This document shows positions 26,778 to 35,691 of a stretch of DNA of 64,000 bases, one piece after another. Position 1 is the stretch's first letter. Every line of letters starts with the position of its first letter. The notes beneath the pieces are model-generated. The model was not told the origin of the DNA. It did no database searches and saw nothing but the letters and a program-made list of their open reading frames with translations. Location of the stretch: assembly GCF_002157465.1 (NCBI RefSeq), contig NZ_NHOC01000009.1:62218-126217 (forward strand). The letters are read 5' to 3'. The position numbers and the translations under genes were made by a program. Source of the stretch: Butyricicoccus porcorum (GTDB lineage: Bacteria > Bacillota > Clostridia > Oscillospirales > Butyricicoccaceae).

Positions 26778-26978
26778 TTATTCCTTCCCTTCCGTGCCGT
26801 CCGTATGCACAACTCCGCGGATATTTTTTTCCGCCTTGCTGCGAGGAATCATAATCGTATGCCCACAGCCAGTGCACCGGAGACGGAAGTCCATACCGAC
26901 ACGCAGCACCTCCCATTCCCGGCTCCCACACGGGTGCGCTTTTTTCATTGTCAGAATATCGCCCAATCGAATGTCCAT
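26778..26978 (-). CDS. DUF951 family protein
   Basis: 66 residues from the ATG at 26978 behind AGGAGGG. Small protein beginning MDIRLGDILTMKKAHPCGS and containing RCTGCGHTIMIPRSKAEK, the conserved form of the DUF951 family found next to diverse Firmicutes genes. Three Cys plus His could bind zinc. No function is known. Promoter at 27004-27032. Confidence 0.88.
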   Translation of the reverse strand: MDIRLGDILTMKKAHPCGSREWEVLRVGMDFRLRCTGCGHTIMIPRSKAEKNIRGVVHTDGTEGKE

Positions 26979-27003
26979 TTTTTCCCTCCTTGCTTTTGTC
27001 CTT

Positions 27004-27032
27004 AGTGTAGCATACCTGTCTGCGAAAGACAA
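27004..27032 (-). promoter_or_regulatory. Promoter of DUF951-udp
   Basis: On the minus strand TTGTCT (27032-27027), 17 nt, TACACT (27009-27004). Confidence 0.55.
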
Positions 27033-27158
27033 GCGAACGGTTTTCCTTCTCAACCCTCGTGCCTGTCCGGAAAAAACTAACACGCATGTCTGACCGGTTT
27101 CCGGCATATAGTCAAAGCAGAGCAAAAAGCCATGGACTTTTGAGAATGGAGGGAACCT

Positions 27159-28073
27159 ATGCATCCAAGCTATGCACCGGAAAATCTGGAAACAACCATC
27201 CCAAAACGGGAGGAAGTATATGCCGCCGCACAGGACGGCAGTATTTTGCAGTCGGTTGCCGTGCGGTGTGACGCGGGGCATAATCTGATGATTCAGCTGG
27301 ATGGCCTGACCGGCGTGATGCCACGTGAGGAATGTGCCCTCGGCATTGATACCGGGCAGACACGGGAAATCGCTATTCTGTCACGTGTCGGCAAACCGGT
27401 CTGCTTCCATGTCCAGCGCATTGAGGGCAATACGGCCTATCTGTCTCGCCGCACGGCACAACAGGAAGCACTGCACGCGCTTTTTACGGAACGACGTCCG
27501 GGAGATATCCTGCCGGTGCGTGTGACGCATTTGGAACCGTTTGGTGCGTTTGTCGATGTCGGCTGTGGTCTGATCTCTCTCATTGGAATTGAAAACCTGT
27601 CCGTCAGCCGCATTTTCCATCCGTCTGACCGTGTAAGTGTCGGACAGCTGCTGCGCGCCGTGATCTCCGGCATGGATGAAGAAACCGGACGCATTTCTCT
27701 GACACACCGTGAGCTGCTGGGCACCTGGGAACAGAATGCCGCACAATTTGCCGCCGGAGAAACCGTCTGCGGCATTGTGCGCAGTGTGGAAGACTACGGT
27801 GTGTTCATCGAGCTGACACCCAATTTATCCGGTCTGGCAGAACAGCGCTTTCCGGTATCCCCGGGAGAAACCGTATCCTGCTACATCAAATCCATCCTGC
27901 CGGAACGCATGAAGATCAAGCTGAATCTCATTGACCGCATCGGGCATATCCCAGCTGTCCCGCCTCCTTTATCGTATTATATTGACAGCGGACATCTCGC
28001 CTTCTGGCAGTATTCCCCGGAATGCTGCACGACACGTCTGATCCGCACACAATTTAATATCATCAATGAGTGA
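27159..28073 (+). CDS. S1 RNA-binding domain protein (ribosomal S1-like)
   Basis: 304 residues, start ATG at 27159 after GGAGGG. Three OB/S1-like units: a degenerate first one (residues about 25-100), then GDILPVRVTHLEPFGAFVDV...GIENLS and GETVCGIVRSVEDYGVFIEL. It is shorter than 30S protein S1 and lacks a kinase or reductase partner. It probably binds mRNA or rRNA; clostridial genomes often carry such short S1 paralogs. Divergent from DUF951. Confidence 0.8.
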   Translation: MHPSYAPENLETTIPKREEVYAAAQDGSILQSVAVRCDAGHNLMIQLDGLTGVMPREECALGIDTGQTREIAILSRVGKPVCFHVQRIEGNTAYLSRRTAQQEALHALFTERRPGDILPVRVTHLEPFGAFVDVGCGLISLIGIENLSVSRIFHPSDRVSVGQLLRAVISGMDEETGRISLTHRELLGTWEQNAAQFAAGETVCGIVRSVEDYGVFIELTPNLSGLAEQRFPVSPGETVSCYIKSILPERMKIKLNLIDRIGHIPAVPPPLSYYIDSGHLAFWQYSPECCTTRLIRTQFNIINE

Positions 28074-28086
28074 CTGAGTATACAAG

Positions 28087-28126
28087 CAAAACCTCTGGAT
28101 CCATTCGGAAACAGAGGTTTTGTTTT
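28087..28126 (+). terminator. Terminator of the S1-domain gene
   Basis: CAAAACCTCTG/CAGAGGTTTTG stem followed by TTTT. Confidence 0.8.
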
Positions 28127-28215
28127 GGTGCAAACAGGCACTCGCGTCTGTCCTCACAGAAAAATCCTGTGCTTTATGCCAGACCATCTTTTTTATTCAG
28201 GCTGCTTTTCAAAAA

Positions 28216-29721
28216 TCATCCGTTCACATCGGATTCCATTTCATCCGCCAGCTCGAGCATAAACTGGCGAACCGAATTTTTTTCCTTTCGTTCCGGCGGG
28301 ACCTTTTTCACACAGCTCTCCAGCGCAATCGCGGCCGAATTGACAATGCCAATTTCATCGCTCAACCGGAAGCCCTCCTGATCCATCTGAACCATCCAGA
28401 GATTCCGCTTACACCAGCAGTTGACCGAAGGAAGCCGGATGTTATCTTTTTCAGATACAAAAACAATCTGCATATTGTCGTACTGCATCAGATCCTGCAC
28501 AAAATCGCGGATTTCCTGCGCATATTGGCGCTTTGTAATGCGTATTTCCTTTCCGTTCAGGATGGTGAGGCTTCTGCTGATAAAGATGTCCTTTTTAATG
28601 CGCCGGAGCATTTCCTCGAGCTGAAAAATAAAGACAAACGGTTCCCGCTGTGTCTCTCCCTCCAGGAAATGGCAGGATGTCACCTCACGAAACCGATTGT
28701 TTACCATCAGCTGCTGCTGAATCTCTGCTTCACTGATCCCATTGTCTGTTAGAATTTCCCGCATCAGGGATTCTCTGGACGACATAAATGCCGGAGCGGG
28801 AAGATAGGTATAAAAAGCGCCCTTTCTTCTGAACTGATAAATATCATTTACGACACCTTCAAACTCTGACGGATGGAAGGTTGTAAACGCACAGCTGCAC
28901 TGCCTAATCATACGGTCTGCGAGAACCTCGTGGCGGATGACAAGAGAGGTATCGGTAAATACCATCGTGGACGGGTCTTCTCCGCCCACGGACAAGCCCA
29001 GTAGAGAGACCGCATGATTTAAAATGAAGAAAGAAAAATTCATAATATGTTCATCGTAGTATTCGTAATAATACCACTCCACATTCCGATGAAAAATCAA
29101 CGGGCTGCATGCACTGAACAGCTGCATAAAGCGATCGCGATAGGAGGAATAATCCAGGACAAATTTCGCATGAAAGCCTCTGCGCAACAGGGAAAAAATG
29201 CGTTCGGTAAACTGGTCGGAAAATGCTTCATCCTCCAGCAGCCAGATGTATTCTTCCGAGTCCAGAAAAATGATTTCACCCGGAACCGTCATATCCTCTG
29301 CATAATCAATCAGCTTTGTGATTGCCTGCCGCCGTCCTTCGTTTCCCTCAAAAATCAGTGCGGAAACAGCGTCTGTGCTGTCTGACAAAAGCTGGTGCTG
29401 TCTGGAGGCTTCATGCGAAGCGGTATTTGTCAGCGCCTGACGGAGCAGCGATTCCACATCCACGGTTTCCTGAACAGTCTCATGCGGATAGAGCTGAAGC
29501 AGGGCATTTTTCAGAAGCTGGTGATTCGATTTCTGGCTTTGAGACAGAATATACTCGACTACCGCATCAAAATAAACAGATTTCCCGGAAAACATCCGTT
29601 TTCCTGTTTTCCATTTGCTGACCAGGCTCGCGTCGACATGAATTGCCTGTGACATGGATACCGTTTGGATATCCAGATAATTCATCAGGAATCCCAGTGT
29701 TGAAAGTGCTGTATTCTTCAT
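28216..29721 (-). CDS. Large helix-turn-helix regulator-like protein, unknown family
   Basis: 501 residues. The first 60 residues look like an XRE-type HTH (SMSQAIHVDASLVSKWKTGKR). The rest is a long region with no motif I can name; segments such as EIIFLDSEEYIWLLEDEAFSD and FHRNVEWYYYEYYDEHIMNFS suggest a ligand-sensing or cell-signal domain seen in other clostridial proteins of this length. It is divergent from the EamA exporter gene with 204 nt between, so control of that transporter is a reasonable guess. It ends about 90 nt from the convergent S1 terminator. Confidence 0.6.
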   Translation of the reverse strand: MKNTALSTLGFLMNYLDIQTVSMSQAIHVDASLVSKWKTGKRMFSGKSVYFDAVVEYILSQSQKSNHQLLKNALLQLYPHETVQETVDVESLLRQALTNTASHEASRQHQLLSDSTDAVSALIFEGNEGRRQAITKLIDYAEDMTVPGEIIFLDSEEYIWLLEDEAFSDQFTERIFSLLRRGFHAKFVLDYSSYRDRFMQLFSACSPLIFHRNVEWYYYEYYDEHIMNFSFFILNHAVSLLGLSVGGEDPSTMVFTDTSLVIRHEVLADRMIRQCSCAFTTFHPSEFEGVVNDIYQFRRKGAFYTYLPAPAFMSSRESLMREILTDNGISEAEIQQQLMVNNRFREVTSCHFLEGETQREPFVFIFQLEEMLRRIKKDIFISRSLTILNGKEIRITKRQYAQEIRDFVQDLMQYDNMQIVFVSEKDNIRLPSVNCWCKRNLWMVQMDQEGFRLSDEIGIVNSAAIALESCVKKVPPERKEKNSVRQFMLELADEMESDVNG

Positions 29722-29925
29722 TTTATTCCTTTCCTGTTACGCAAAGAATCCTTATACCATGCACCTTCGGCATGCCATAGAAGCCGCGTCAAAAAACGTC
29801 ATTGTATTTCAAATGACAATTTCGGCATCCATCTTGCAATCTCCGCATGCGGTATGGTATGTATTGATTATAATACAATTTGCTTTTAAAATAAACAATC
29901 TGTTTCAAATGAGAGAAAGGTCCTT
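29722..29925. promoter_or_regulatory. Divergent intergenic region with repeated TTTCAAATGA
   Basis: The 10-mer TTTCAAATGA occurs at 29807-29816 and 29903-29912, and ATACCAT/ATGGTAT half-sites occur near 29755 and 29854. A TATAAT box lies near 29872 for the transporter. These could be sites for the divergent HTH protein. Confidence 0.4.
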
Positions 29926-30804
29926 ATGAAAAACGCATGTTATATCATCCTCGCAGGAAGTCTGTGGGGCATCATTTCAATTTTTGTCAGTATTTTAAAC
30001 GCTGCGGGCTTTCATTCGCTGCAATGTGTGGAAATCCGTTCCTTTTTTACCGCTTTACTGCTGTTTCTCTATCTGTTTCTGACCGACCGTCACAAGCTGA
30101 AAATCCGCATCAGGGATATTCCGTACTTTATTGGAACAGGAATTTTCAGCATTGTATTTTTTAACTATTGCTACTTTGAAGCCATCAATGTGACAGGCAG
30201 CGCTGCGGTGCCTGCTCTGCTGCTGTATACCGCTCCGATTTTTGTTATGGTTCTGTCGGCCATCTTTTTTCATGAGTCCGTCACAGTTCCGAAACTCATC
30301 GCACTGGCTATGACCTTTATCGGCCTTGGCTTCGTAACCGGCGCATTCAGTGGAGAAGAAACGCTCTCCGTAAAGGTACTGATTCTCGGCCTTGGCGCCG
30401 GCTTCGGCTATGCTCTGTACAGCATTTTCGGCAAATGCATTGTCGGCAAATATGATGCCTCCACCATTACATTTTATACCTTTGTCATCGCCGCAATCGG
30501 AACGCTTCCGATTTCCGGTATAACAGAAAATATTACCCAACTATTTCAAATCAGCAGCCTGCTGTCCGCACTGGGTCTCGCCCTGTTCAGCACGGTTCTT
30601 CCGTTCCTGTTTTATACAAAGGGGCTGAGCGGAATTGATGCCGGGAAGGCATCCATCCTTGCGACGGTAGAGCCGTTTGTAGCCGCAATTGTGGGCGCCC
30701 TGTTCTTCCATGAACAGTTTACCACATCCAAGGTCATCGGAATGCTGCTCATCGTCTTCGCAATTGTCTATCTCAACATCGGCGGACAGAAAGTAAAACA
30801 ATAA
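29926..30804 (+). CDS. EamA/DMT family transporter
   Basis: 292 residues, about ten membrane helices in two EamA repeats (LAGSLWGIISIFVSILN at the N-terminus and LGLGAGFGYALYSIFGKC starting the second). Members of the drug/metabolite transporter superfamily export amino acids or other small metabolites. The substrate is unknown. Start behind GAGAAAGG. Confidence 0.85.
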   Translation: MKNACYIILAGSLWGIISIFVSILNAAGFHSLQCVEIRSFFTALLLFLYLFLTDRHKLKIRIRDIPYFIGTGIFSIVFFNYCYFEAINVTGSAAVPALLLYTAPIFVMVLSAIFFHESVTVPKLIALAMTFIGLGFVTGAFSGEETLSVKVLILGLGAGFGYALYSIFGKCIVGKYDASTITFYTFVIAAIGTLPISGITENITQLFQISSLLSALGLALFSTVLPFLFYTKGLSGIDAGKASILATVEPFVAAIVGALFFHEQFTTSKVIGMLLIVFAIVYLNIGGQKVKQ

Positions 30805-31111
30805 GGGGTCACTTCCCACATCTGCATAAGCAAGCAGCGGAATCCTCCGCTACTTTTTGCTGTCCGGCAGGAAAATGCTCTATGGAACGCGCCCCGCTCT
30901 CCAACGTGCTTGCTCCGACTGTGAGAACGGTCTCTCATCGCCGGGAAAAAATCCACCTTTTTTCTCCCCCCTTACGACCATGTGAACGGTCTCCACAGGA
31001 AATGAGCGGGTACATGCCCTGGCATCCTCTGCTGTTATATGCGTGATCCATTCATTTGGGAAATTTCACAAGCGCCTCCTCTGCGGGAAGAACGCACCCC
31101 CCGCAGACATC
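30805..31111. other. Intergenic stretch without a gene
   Basis: A weak hairpin AGCGGA-ATCC-TCCGCT plus TTTTT at 30836-30858 could end the EamA transcript. The 8-mer ACGGTCTC appears at 30927 and 30986, in both cases inside a small imperfect dyad. No coding sequence or RNA gene is recognised. Confidence 0.5.
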
Positions 31112-31157
31112 GAAAATCTGGGCGCGCTACGGAATCTGTATTCTGTAACGCGCCCAG
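31112..31157 (-). terminator. Terminator of the hydantoinase/permease operon
   Basis: On the minus strand CTGGGCGCG-TAC...GTA-CGCGCCCAG stem followed by ATTTTCG, 23 nt after the permease-kinase stop. Confidence 0.7.
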
Positions 31158-31179
31158 CATGTGCGATATATTTTTTATG

Positions 31180-33354
31180 CTATGCAATATTCTGCTTTGC
31201 AGCTGTCTTCGGCTTATTCACAATAAATGCCGCAATATGCTCCGCCAGCTCATCCATGCTCATATCACCGCTTGTATTGACGCACAGGTTATAATACTGC
31301 GGATTGCCCCATTCATATGTCGTATAGTAATTGAAATATGCCTGGCGTTTCTTTTCGGTTTTGAATACATATGCCTTGGCCTTTTCATAATCGACATGGT
31401 CACGTTCTGCAATATGCCGGATTCTGTCCTCCAGTTCTGCAACGACAAATACATCGATGGTTGGAATCTTTGCGTTGTCCAACACATAATTGGAGCAGCG
31501 TCCGACGATGATGCAGGAGGATTTCTTTGCGAGATCCAGAATAATCTGCGACTGGATCGCAAACATTTTATCGCTTGTTGCGGACTCATATTCCTTCGCC
31601 GCATACATGCCGCCGGCGGTCAGCGCATGAACCAGCTCGTTGCGCGGAACTTCATCCATCTTCTTGATATCTTCTTCATCCATATCAAGCTCTCTGGAAG
31701 CCAGCTTAATCATATCCTCATCATAAATTGGCAGATCCAGCTTCTTTGCCAGAATACCAGCCAGTTCCTTGCCGCGGCTGCCATACTGTCTGCCAAAGGT
31801 AATGATGAGCTTGTGGCCGGTTTCCGCTTCATATTCTTTGCCGCCGGTATACCTGCTGACATCGATATCGGATACAAGAGAGCCTGTTTCGTCTGTGACA
31901 CCGGCGACACTCTCATAGCCCGGAATAACCCAATCATTTCCAACGGAGATGCCGAGATATTCATCGGAATAGCCCGATTCAACCTCTGCCTGCGGGAACT
32001 TTTTGAGATACCATGTCTTCATCAGAACCAGATAGACGACAAATCCGGTCGGCAGTCCGAACAGATAGCCATAGTCCGAGCCGACATTTGCTGCAACTGT
32101 GCCGAGAATCCAGGCAACGATACCGCAGACGTTAAATCCGCCATGATACCGGTACTGACCGTCCCGCTTATACAGATCCTGTACATTCAGCCTGCGCTTC
32201 CGAATAATATAATAGTCGCAGATCATAATGCCTGCCAGTGCGGACAGGAATGATCCAAAATAGCCGAGATAGGTATACAGCTGATCGAGAATCTTCCACG
32301 GCATGACGCATACACCGATCAGTCCCGCAATCAAAACAGCAATTTTATACGGAAGATTCCATTTTGCGAAAGCATTGGTAAAGCACATCGCCGGTGGAAC
32401 CAGATTGGCGGCAGTATTGGTCGACCACTGTGCCAGAATAACCATAACCAGCAGGACAAGCAGTGTGACACCCTTCGCCTGCGCCTGAATGACCTCTACC
32501 GGGTTCCAGTTTCCGGTCGTCAGATACGAAATTGCGCCGATCACTGCGATGAAGGTTTCAATAATCGGCAGCGTTGCAAACTGAGGAATCCAGTTGTTGC
32601 GATTCCGCTTAAACCAGTTCTTTTCATTGACAGGCGCTTTCAGGCTGCGGGTCATGTTGGGAATATCCGCCGCGAGCGCTGCCCACATGCCGGTATTTGC
32701 ACACATGGTAATCAACCAGCAGTTTGCCGTGGGCTGTGACGGGACATATCCCAGAATAGATATATTGTTGATCGCCGCAATGTTATTGACCTTATAGAAC
32801 ATCCAGCAGGTAATCAGGATAATGCACGGCGCAGCAAACGAAGCGAACTTATCGATTGCCTTGATGCCCAGCATGGTATTGACAATCTGCACTGCTGCGA
32901 AAATCAGGAACCACATAAACCAGTTGTCAATGCCGAACAGGGCAATGGTGAAGTAGTTGATGGCAGTAGAGCCGATATAGGTATTGATGCCGAACCAGCA
33001 CGATGCGACAATGCCGCGCGCTACAGCCGGAAAATGCACGCCGACAATGCCAAACGGCGCGCGCAGATAAGTTGCAAAGGACAGGCCGTGCTCCACGCCG
33101 ATGTCACCGGTCAGGCTGCCGACGATGGCAATGATGATATTGGCAACGAGCGTTGCACTGGCAACACCAAAAATGCTCATGCCTTCGATGCCGCTGGCAC
33201 CGAAGCTGAATACAGAAATGACAATTGCCATGCCGATCCAGATATTTGCAAATCCAAGACCGCCCAGAGAACGCCGCTTTGAAGTAATCGGCAGTATATC
33301 CTCTGAAATCAGCGTATTGCTGTTGCGGGATCTGCCGTCTAAATTATCTTTCAC
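31180..33354 (-). CDS. NCS1-type nucleobase/hydantoin permease fused to a cytidylate-kinase-like domain
   Basis: 724 residues from the GTG at 33354 (AAGGA 10 nt upstream); another GTG at 33363 is possible. Residues 1 to about 480 are a 12-helix NCS1 symporter (RRSLGGLGFANIWIGM, GIEGMSIFGVAS, LRAPFGIVGVHFP, NTAANLVPPA), the family importing cytosine, allantoin, uracil or hydantoins. A soluble linker (about 480-535) leads to a complete nucleotide-kinase fold of the Cytidylate_kin2 type: P-loop FGRQYGSRGKELA, KLDLPIYDEDMIKLA, the lid region FKTEKKRQAYFNYY and the CVNTSGDMSMDELAE end. The fusion is unusual. Last gene of the operon; preceded by its own attenuator-like terminator. Confidence 0.87.
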   Translation of the reverse strand: MKDNLDGRSRNSNTLISEDILPITSKRRSLGGLGFANIWIGMAIVISVFSFGASGIEGMSIFGVASATLVANIIIAIVGSLTGDIGVEHGLSFATYLRAPFGIVGVHFPAVARGIVASCWFGINTYIGSTAINYFTIALFGIDNWFMWFLIFAAVQIVNTMLGIKAIDKFASFAAPCIILITCWMFYKVNNIAAINNISILGYVPSQPTANCWLITMCANTGMWAALAADIPNMTRSLKAPVNEKNWFKRNRNNWIPQFATLPIIETFIAVIGAISYLTTGNWNPVEVIQAQAKGVTLLVLLVMVILAQWSTNTAANLVPPAMCFTNAFAKWNLPYKIAVLIAGLIGVCVMPWKILDQLYTYLGYFGSFLSALAGIMICDYYIIRKRRLNVQDLYKRDGQYRYHGGFNVCGIVAWILGTVAANVGSDYGYLFGLPTGFVVYLVLMKTWYLKKFPQAEVESGYSDEYLGISVGNDWVIPGYESVAGVTDETGSLVSDIDVSRYTGGKEYEAETGHKLIITFGRQYGSRGKELAGILAKKLDLPIYDEDMIKLASRELDMDEEDIKKMDEVPRNELVHALTAGGMYAAKEYESATSDKMFAIQSQIILDLAKKSSCIIVGRCSNYVLDNAKIPTIDVFVVAELEDRIRHIAERDHVDYEKAKAYVFKTEKKRQAYFNYYTTYEWGNPQYYNLCVNTSGDMSMDELAEHIAAFIVNKPKTAAKQNIA

Positions 33355-33385
33355 AGAGATCACATCCTTTTTTCATTCATACAGC

Positions 33386-33432
33386 AAAAGAAAAGAGAAC
33401 GGCGGGGCATTCATAAAGAATGCCTCGCCGTT
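33386..33432 (-). terminator. Terminator between the P-II gene and the permease-kinase gene
   Basis: On the minus strand AACGGCGaGGCATTC/GAATGCCcCGCCGTT, a 15-position stem with one mismatch, followed by CTCTTTTCTTTT. It lies inside the operon, 32 nt before the permease start, so it will lower or gate expression of the transporter. A weak CTC-AACGGC-GAG hexaloop hairpin (33424-33435) overlaps its first arm. Confidence 0.8.
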
Positions 33433-33506
33433 GAGTATATGCAGTCGCCCAGCCTGCGAACCGATATCGTGTCCGCCCGGCCGCTGTACATGAACATTAC
33501 ATTATA

Positions 33507-33845
33507 TCAGAGAGAGGATTCCCCTCTTTCTCCGGTTCGAACTCTTACAGCCTCCTCTAAGTTGTAAACAAAGATACGGCCGTCACCGATCTTGCCGCTG
33601 GAAATTCTGGTTACAACCAGATTGATGAGCGGTTCAACCAGTTCGTCTTTCACAACAACCTCAACCTTGGTCTTGGAAAAGAGCTGCTCATAGAACTGCT
33701 CCCCGTTGTAAATGTACTGTTCGCTGTGTTCCGAGCCATAGCCCTGAACACTGGAGAACATGGCGCCGGTGGCGCCAATTTCGCTCAGAATAGCCTTCAT
33801 AATTCCGACCTTTTCCGGTCTCATAATGACTTCAATCTTCTTCAT
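33507..33845 (-). CDS. Stand-alone P-II family nitrogen regulatory protein
   Basis: 112 residues from the ATG at 33845 (GGAGAAT upstream). P-II fold: MKKIEVIMRPEKVGIMKAIL, T-loop, then the nucleotide-binding SSGKIGDGRIFVYNLEEAVRVRTGE. In the T-loop the usual LYRGAEY is IYNGEQFY: Arg becomes Asn and the modifiable Tyr aligns with Phe, so neither uridylylation nor the standard Amt contact is expected. P-II proteins sense ATP/ADP and 2-oxoglutarate. Placed between hydantoinase B and a permease, it probably controls that transporter or the enzymes. Confidence 0.9.
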   Translation of the reverse strand: MKKIEVIMRPEKVGIMKAILSEIGATGAMFSSVQGYGSEHSEQYIYNGEQFYEQLFSKTKVEVVVKDELVEPLINLVVTRISSGKIGDGRIFVYNLEEAVRVRTGERGESSL

Positions 33846-33892
33846 CCCTGTATTCTCCTTCCGGATTATGAAATACAGCGACCAGGCACAGA

Positions 33893-35668
33893 TCAACCGG
33901 CACGAAGCTGAGCGGTTGCCTCCTTATCAACTGTCATTGTTTCCGGATCAATGACAACACCATAGGATTCCCGTGCGTCTTCGATGGTCGTGAAGTCATC
34001 CAGAACATCGCCGAGAACCTTCTGCGGATCGCGTTCAAACGGATTGCCGTAACCGCCGCCGCAGGGCGTGCGGATCTGCAAAACATCGCCCGCAGAGAAC
34101 TCCTCATCCGACAGCTTGGACTCCAGGCTGATCGGATGCTCGGAATACGGATTTTTGGTCATGCTGGCCGAGCTGCCGTCTGCGCCGCCGAAAATGCCCT
34201 TCGGTGCTTCCTTGTGGCGGTCGCCCTCACAGGTGACCGTACCTTCCTGAAGGAATCTGGTTTCGCGGATAATACCCAGTCCGCCTCTCCACTTGCCCGG
34301 TGCAACAATTTCCGGATTCAGTTCATATCGCTCTACGCGCAGCGGATAATGCCATTCAATCTCTTCAATCGGGACATTTCGGGTGTTCGCAACCAGTGCG
34401 TCACAGGAGTCAATGGCATCCTTGCCACAGCGTCCGCCATAAGAGCCTTCATCGACTTCCAGGTAAACCCAATACTCGCCCTTCTTCGCATTAAAGCCAT
34501 TGTAGCTGACAAAGTGAATGTGGGCGCTGGTGCCGGCAGAAACACGGTCCGGCATGACATCTGCCAACGACCGCATGACGCAGTCTGCCAGCAGGTTCGC
34601 CTGATTGAATCGGGAGAACGAAGCACGCGGGAAATTCGGGTTAAAGATACAGCCCTTCGGCGCAATAATCGTAACGGGGCGCGCCATGCCGTCATTCTGC
34701 GGGATGTACTGATGATAAATATCATCATCCAGGAACAGCGCATGCATGATATAGTTGATCGACGTCTTTGTCGTGCCTTCAAAGGAAGCATTGAAAGCAG
34801 TATAAACTTCATCTGCGCTGCCGGTCAGATCGATGGTAATGGTATCGTCCTTGATGGTGGTCGTGGTGCAGACCTTGAGCATCTTATCCAGATTCTTGCC
34901 GTCGTTATCCAGCCAGCCCTCTGCATAATAGGTGCCGTCCGGAACCTTCCGGATTGCGCTTCGCAGCATGCGTTCGGAATAATCCATCCAGTCTTCAATT
35001 GCAGAGAACACAGTCTCCAGGCTGTACTTGTCGATCAGCTCCGTGAAGCGCTTGATGCCGTGGCGTGCCGAAGCGATCATCGCCTTCAGGTCATTTTCAT
35101 TCATGGACGGCGTGCGGACATTGTCCAGAATCATGCGCCACAGCTGCTCATTGCGCTGACCCTTTTCATACAGCTTCAGTGCATAGTAAATTCTGGTCTC
35201 AGCGTATACATCACGCGCATCGACATCCATGCCTGCGGTATGGGAACCGTTATCCAGCAGATGAGCCTGTACACAGGAGAAGCTAATCAGCTTGCCATGA
35301 TAGAAAATCGGCAGACAAATGTGGATGTCCGGCGAATGCGAGGTGCCGTAGTACGGATGGTTGTGGATGAAAATATCGCCCTCATGGATATCCTCCAGAT
35401 TCCATCTGGTCAGAATGCCCTTGACATTGCCGCCAATGGAGCCGACATGCATCGGCGTGCTCTCACTTTCGCAGAGCTGACGTCCCATGGTATCGACGAT
35501 GCCTGCGCCGATGTCCTCGGACTCACGAATGATGCTGGAATAAGACATTCTGTAAAGAACCATGCCCATTTCCTGAGCAATCATCTTAAACGATCCGCCG
35601 AGCACCTGAAGGGTGACCGGATCGACTTCCACTCTGGGGATATTTAAGCTCTCTATCATTTTACTCAT
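33893..35668 (-). CDS. hyuB: Hydantoinase/oxoprolinase family protein, subunit B
   Basis: 591 residues, close to the usual HyuB length. Begins VEVDPVTLQVLGGSFKMIAQEMGMVLYRMSYS and contains EDIGAGIVDTMGRQL, FIHNHPYYGTSHSPDIHICLP and GEYWVYLEVDEGSYGGR, all family features. With HyuA it forms the ATP-dependent enzyme that opens a cyclic imide or lactam (hydantoin, N-methylhydantoin or 5-oxoproline type). Gene context (carbamoyl amidase upstream, NCS1 permease downstream) favours a hydantoin. It starts 23 nt after hyuA. Confidence 0.9.
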   Translation of the reverse strand: MSKMIESLNIPRVEVDPVTLQVLGGSFKMIAQEMGMVLYRMSYSSIIRESEDIGAGIVDTMGRQLCESESTPMHVGSIGGNVKGILTRWNLEDIHEGDIFIHNHPYYGTSHSPDIHICLPIFYHGKLISFSCVQAHLLDNGSHTAGMDVDARDVYAETRIYYALKLYEKGQRNEQLWRMILDNVRTPSMNENDLKAMIASARHGIKRFTELIDKYSLETVFSAIEDWMDYSERMLRSAIRKVPDGTYYAEGWLDNDGKNLDKMLKVCTTTTIKDDTITIDLTGSADEVYTAFNASFEGTTKTSINYIMHALFLDDDIYHQYIPQNDGMARPVTIIAPKGCIFNPNFPRASFSRFNQANLLADCVMRSLADVMPDRVSAGTSAHIHFVSYNGFNAKKGEYWVYLEVDEGSYGGRCGKDAIDSCDALVANTRNVPIEEIEWHYPLRVERYELNPEIVAPGKWRGGLGIIRETRFLQEGTVTCEGDRHKEAPKGIFGGADGSSASMTKNPYSEHPISLESKLSDEEFSAGDVLQIRTPCGGGYGNPFERDPQKVLGDVLDDFTTIEDARESYGVVIDPETMTVDKEATAQLRAG

Positions 35669-35691
35669 GAATATCGTCCCTTTCCTTGCTC

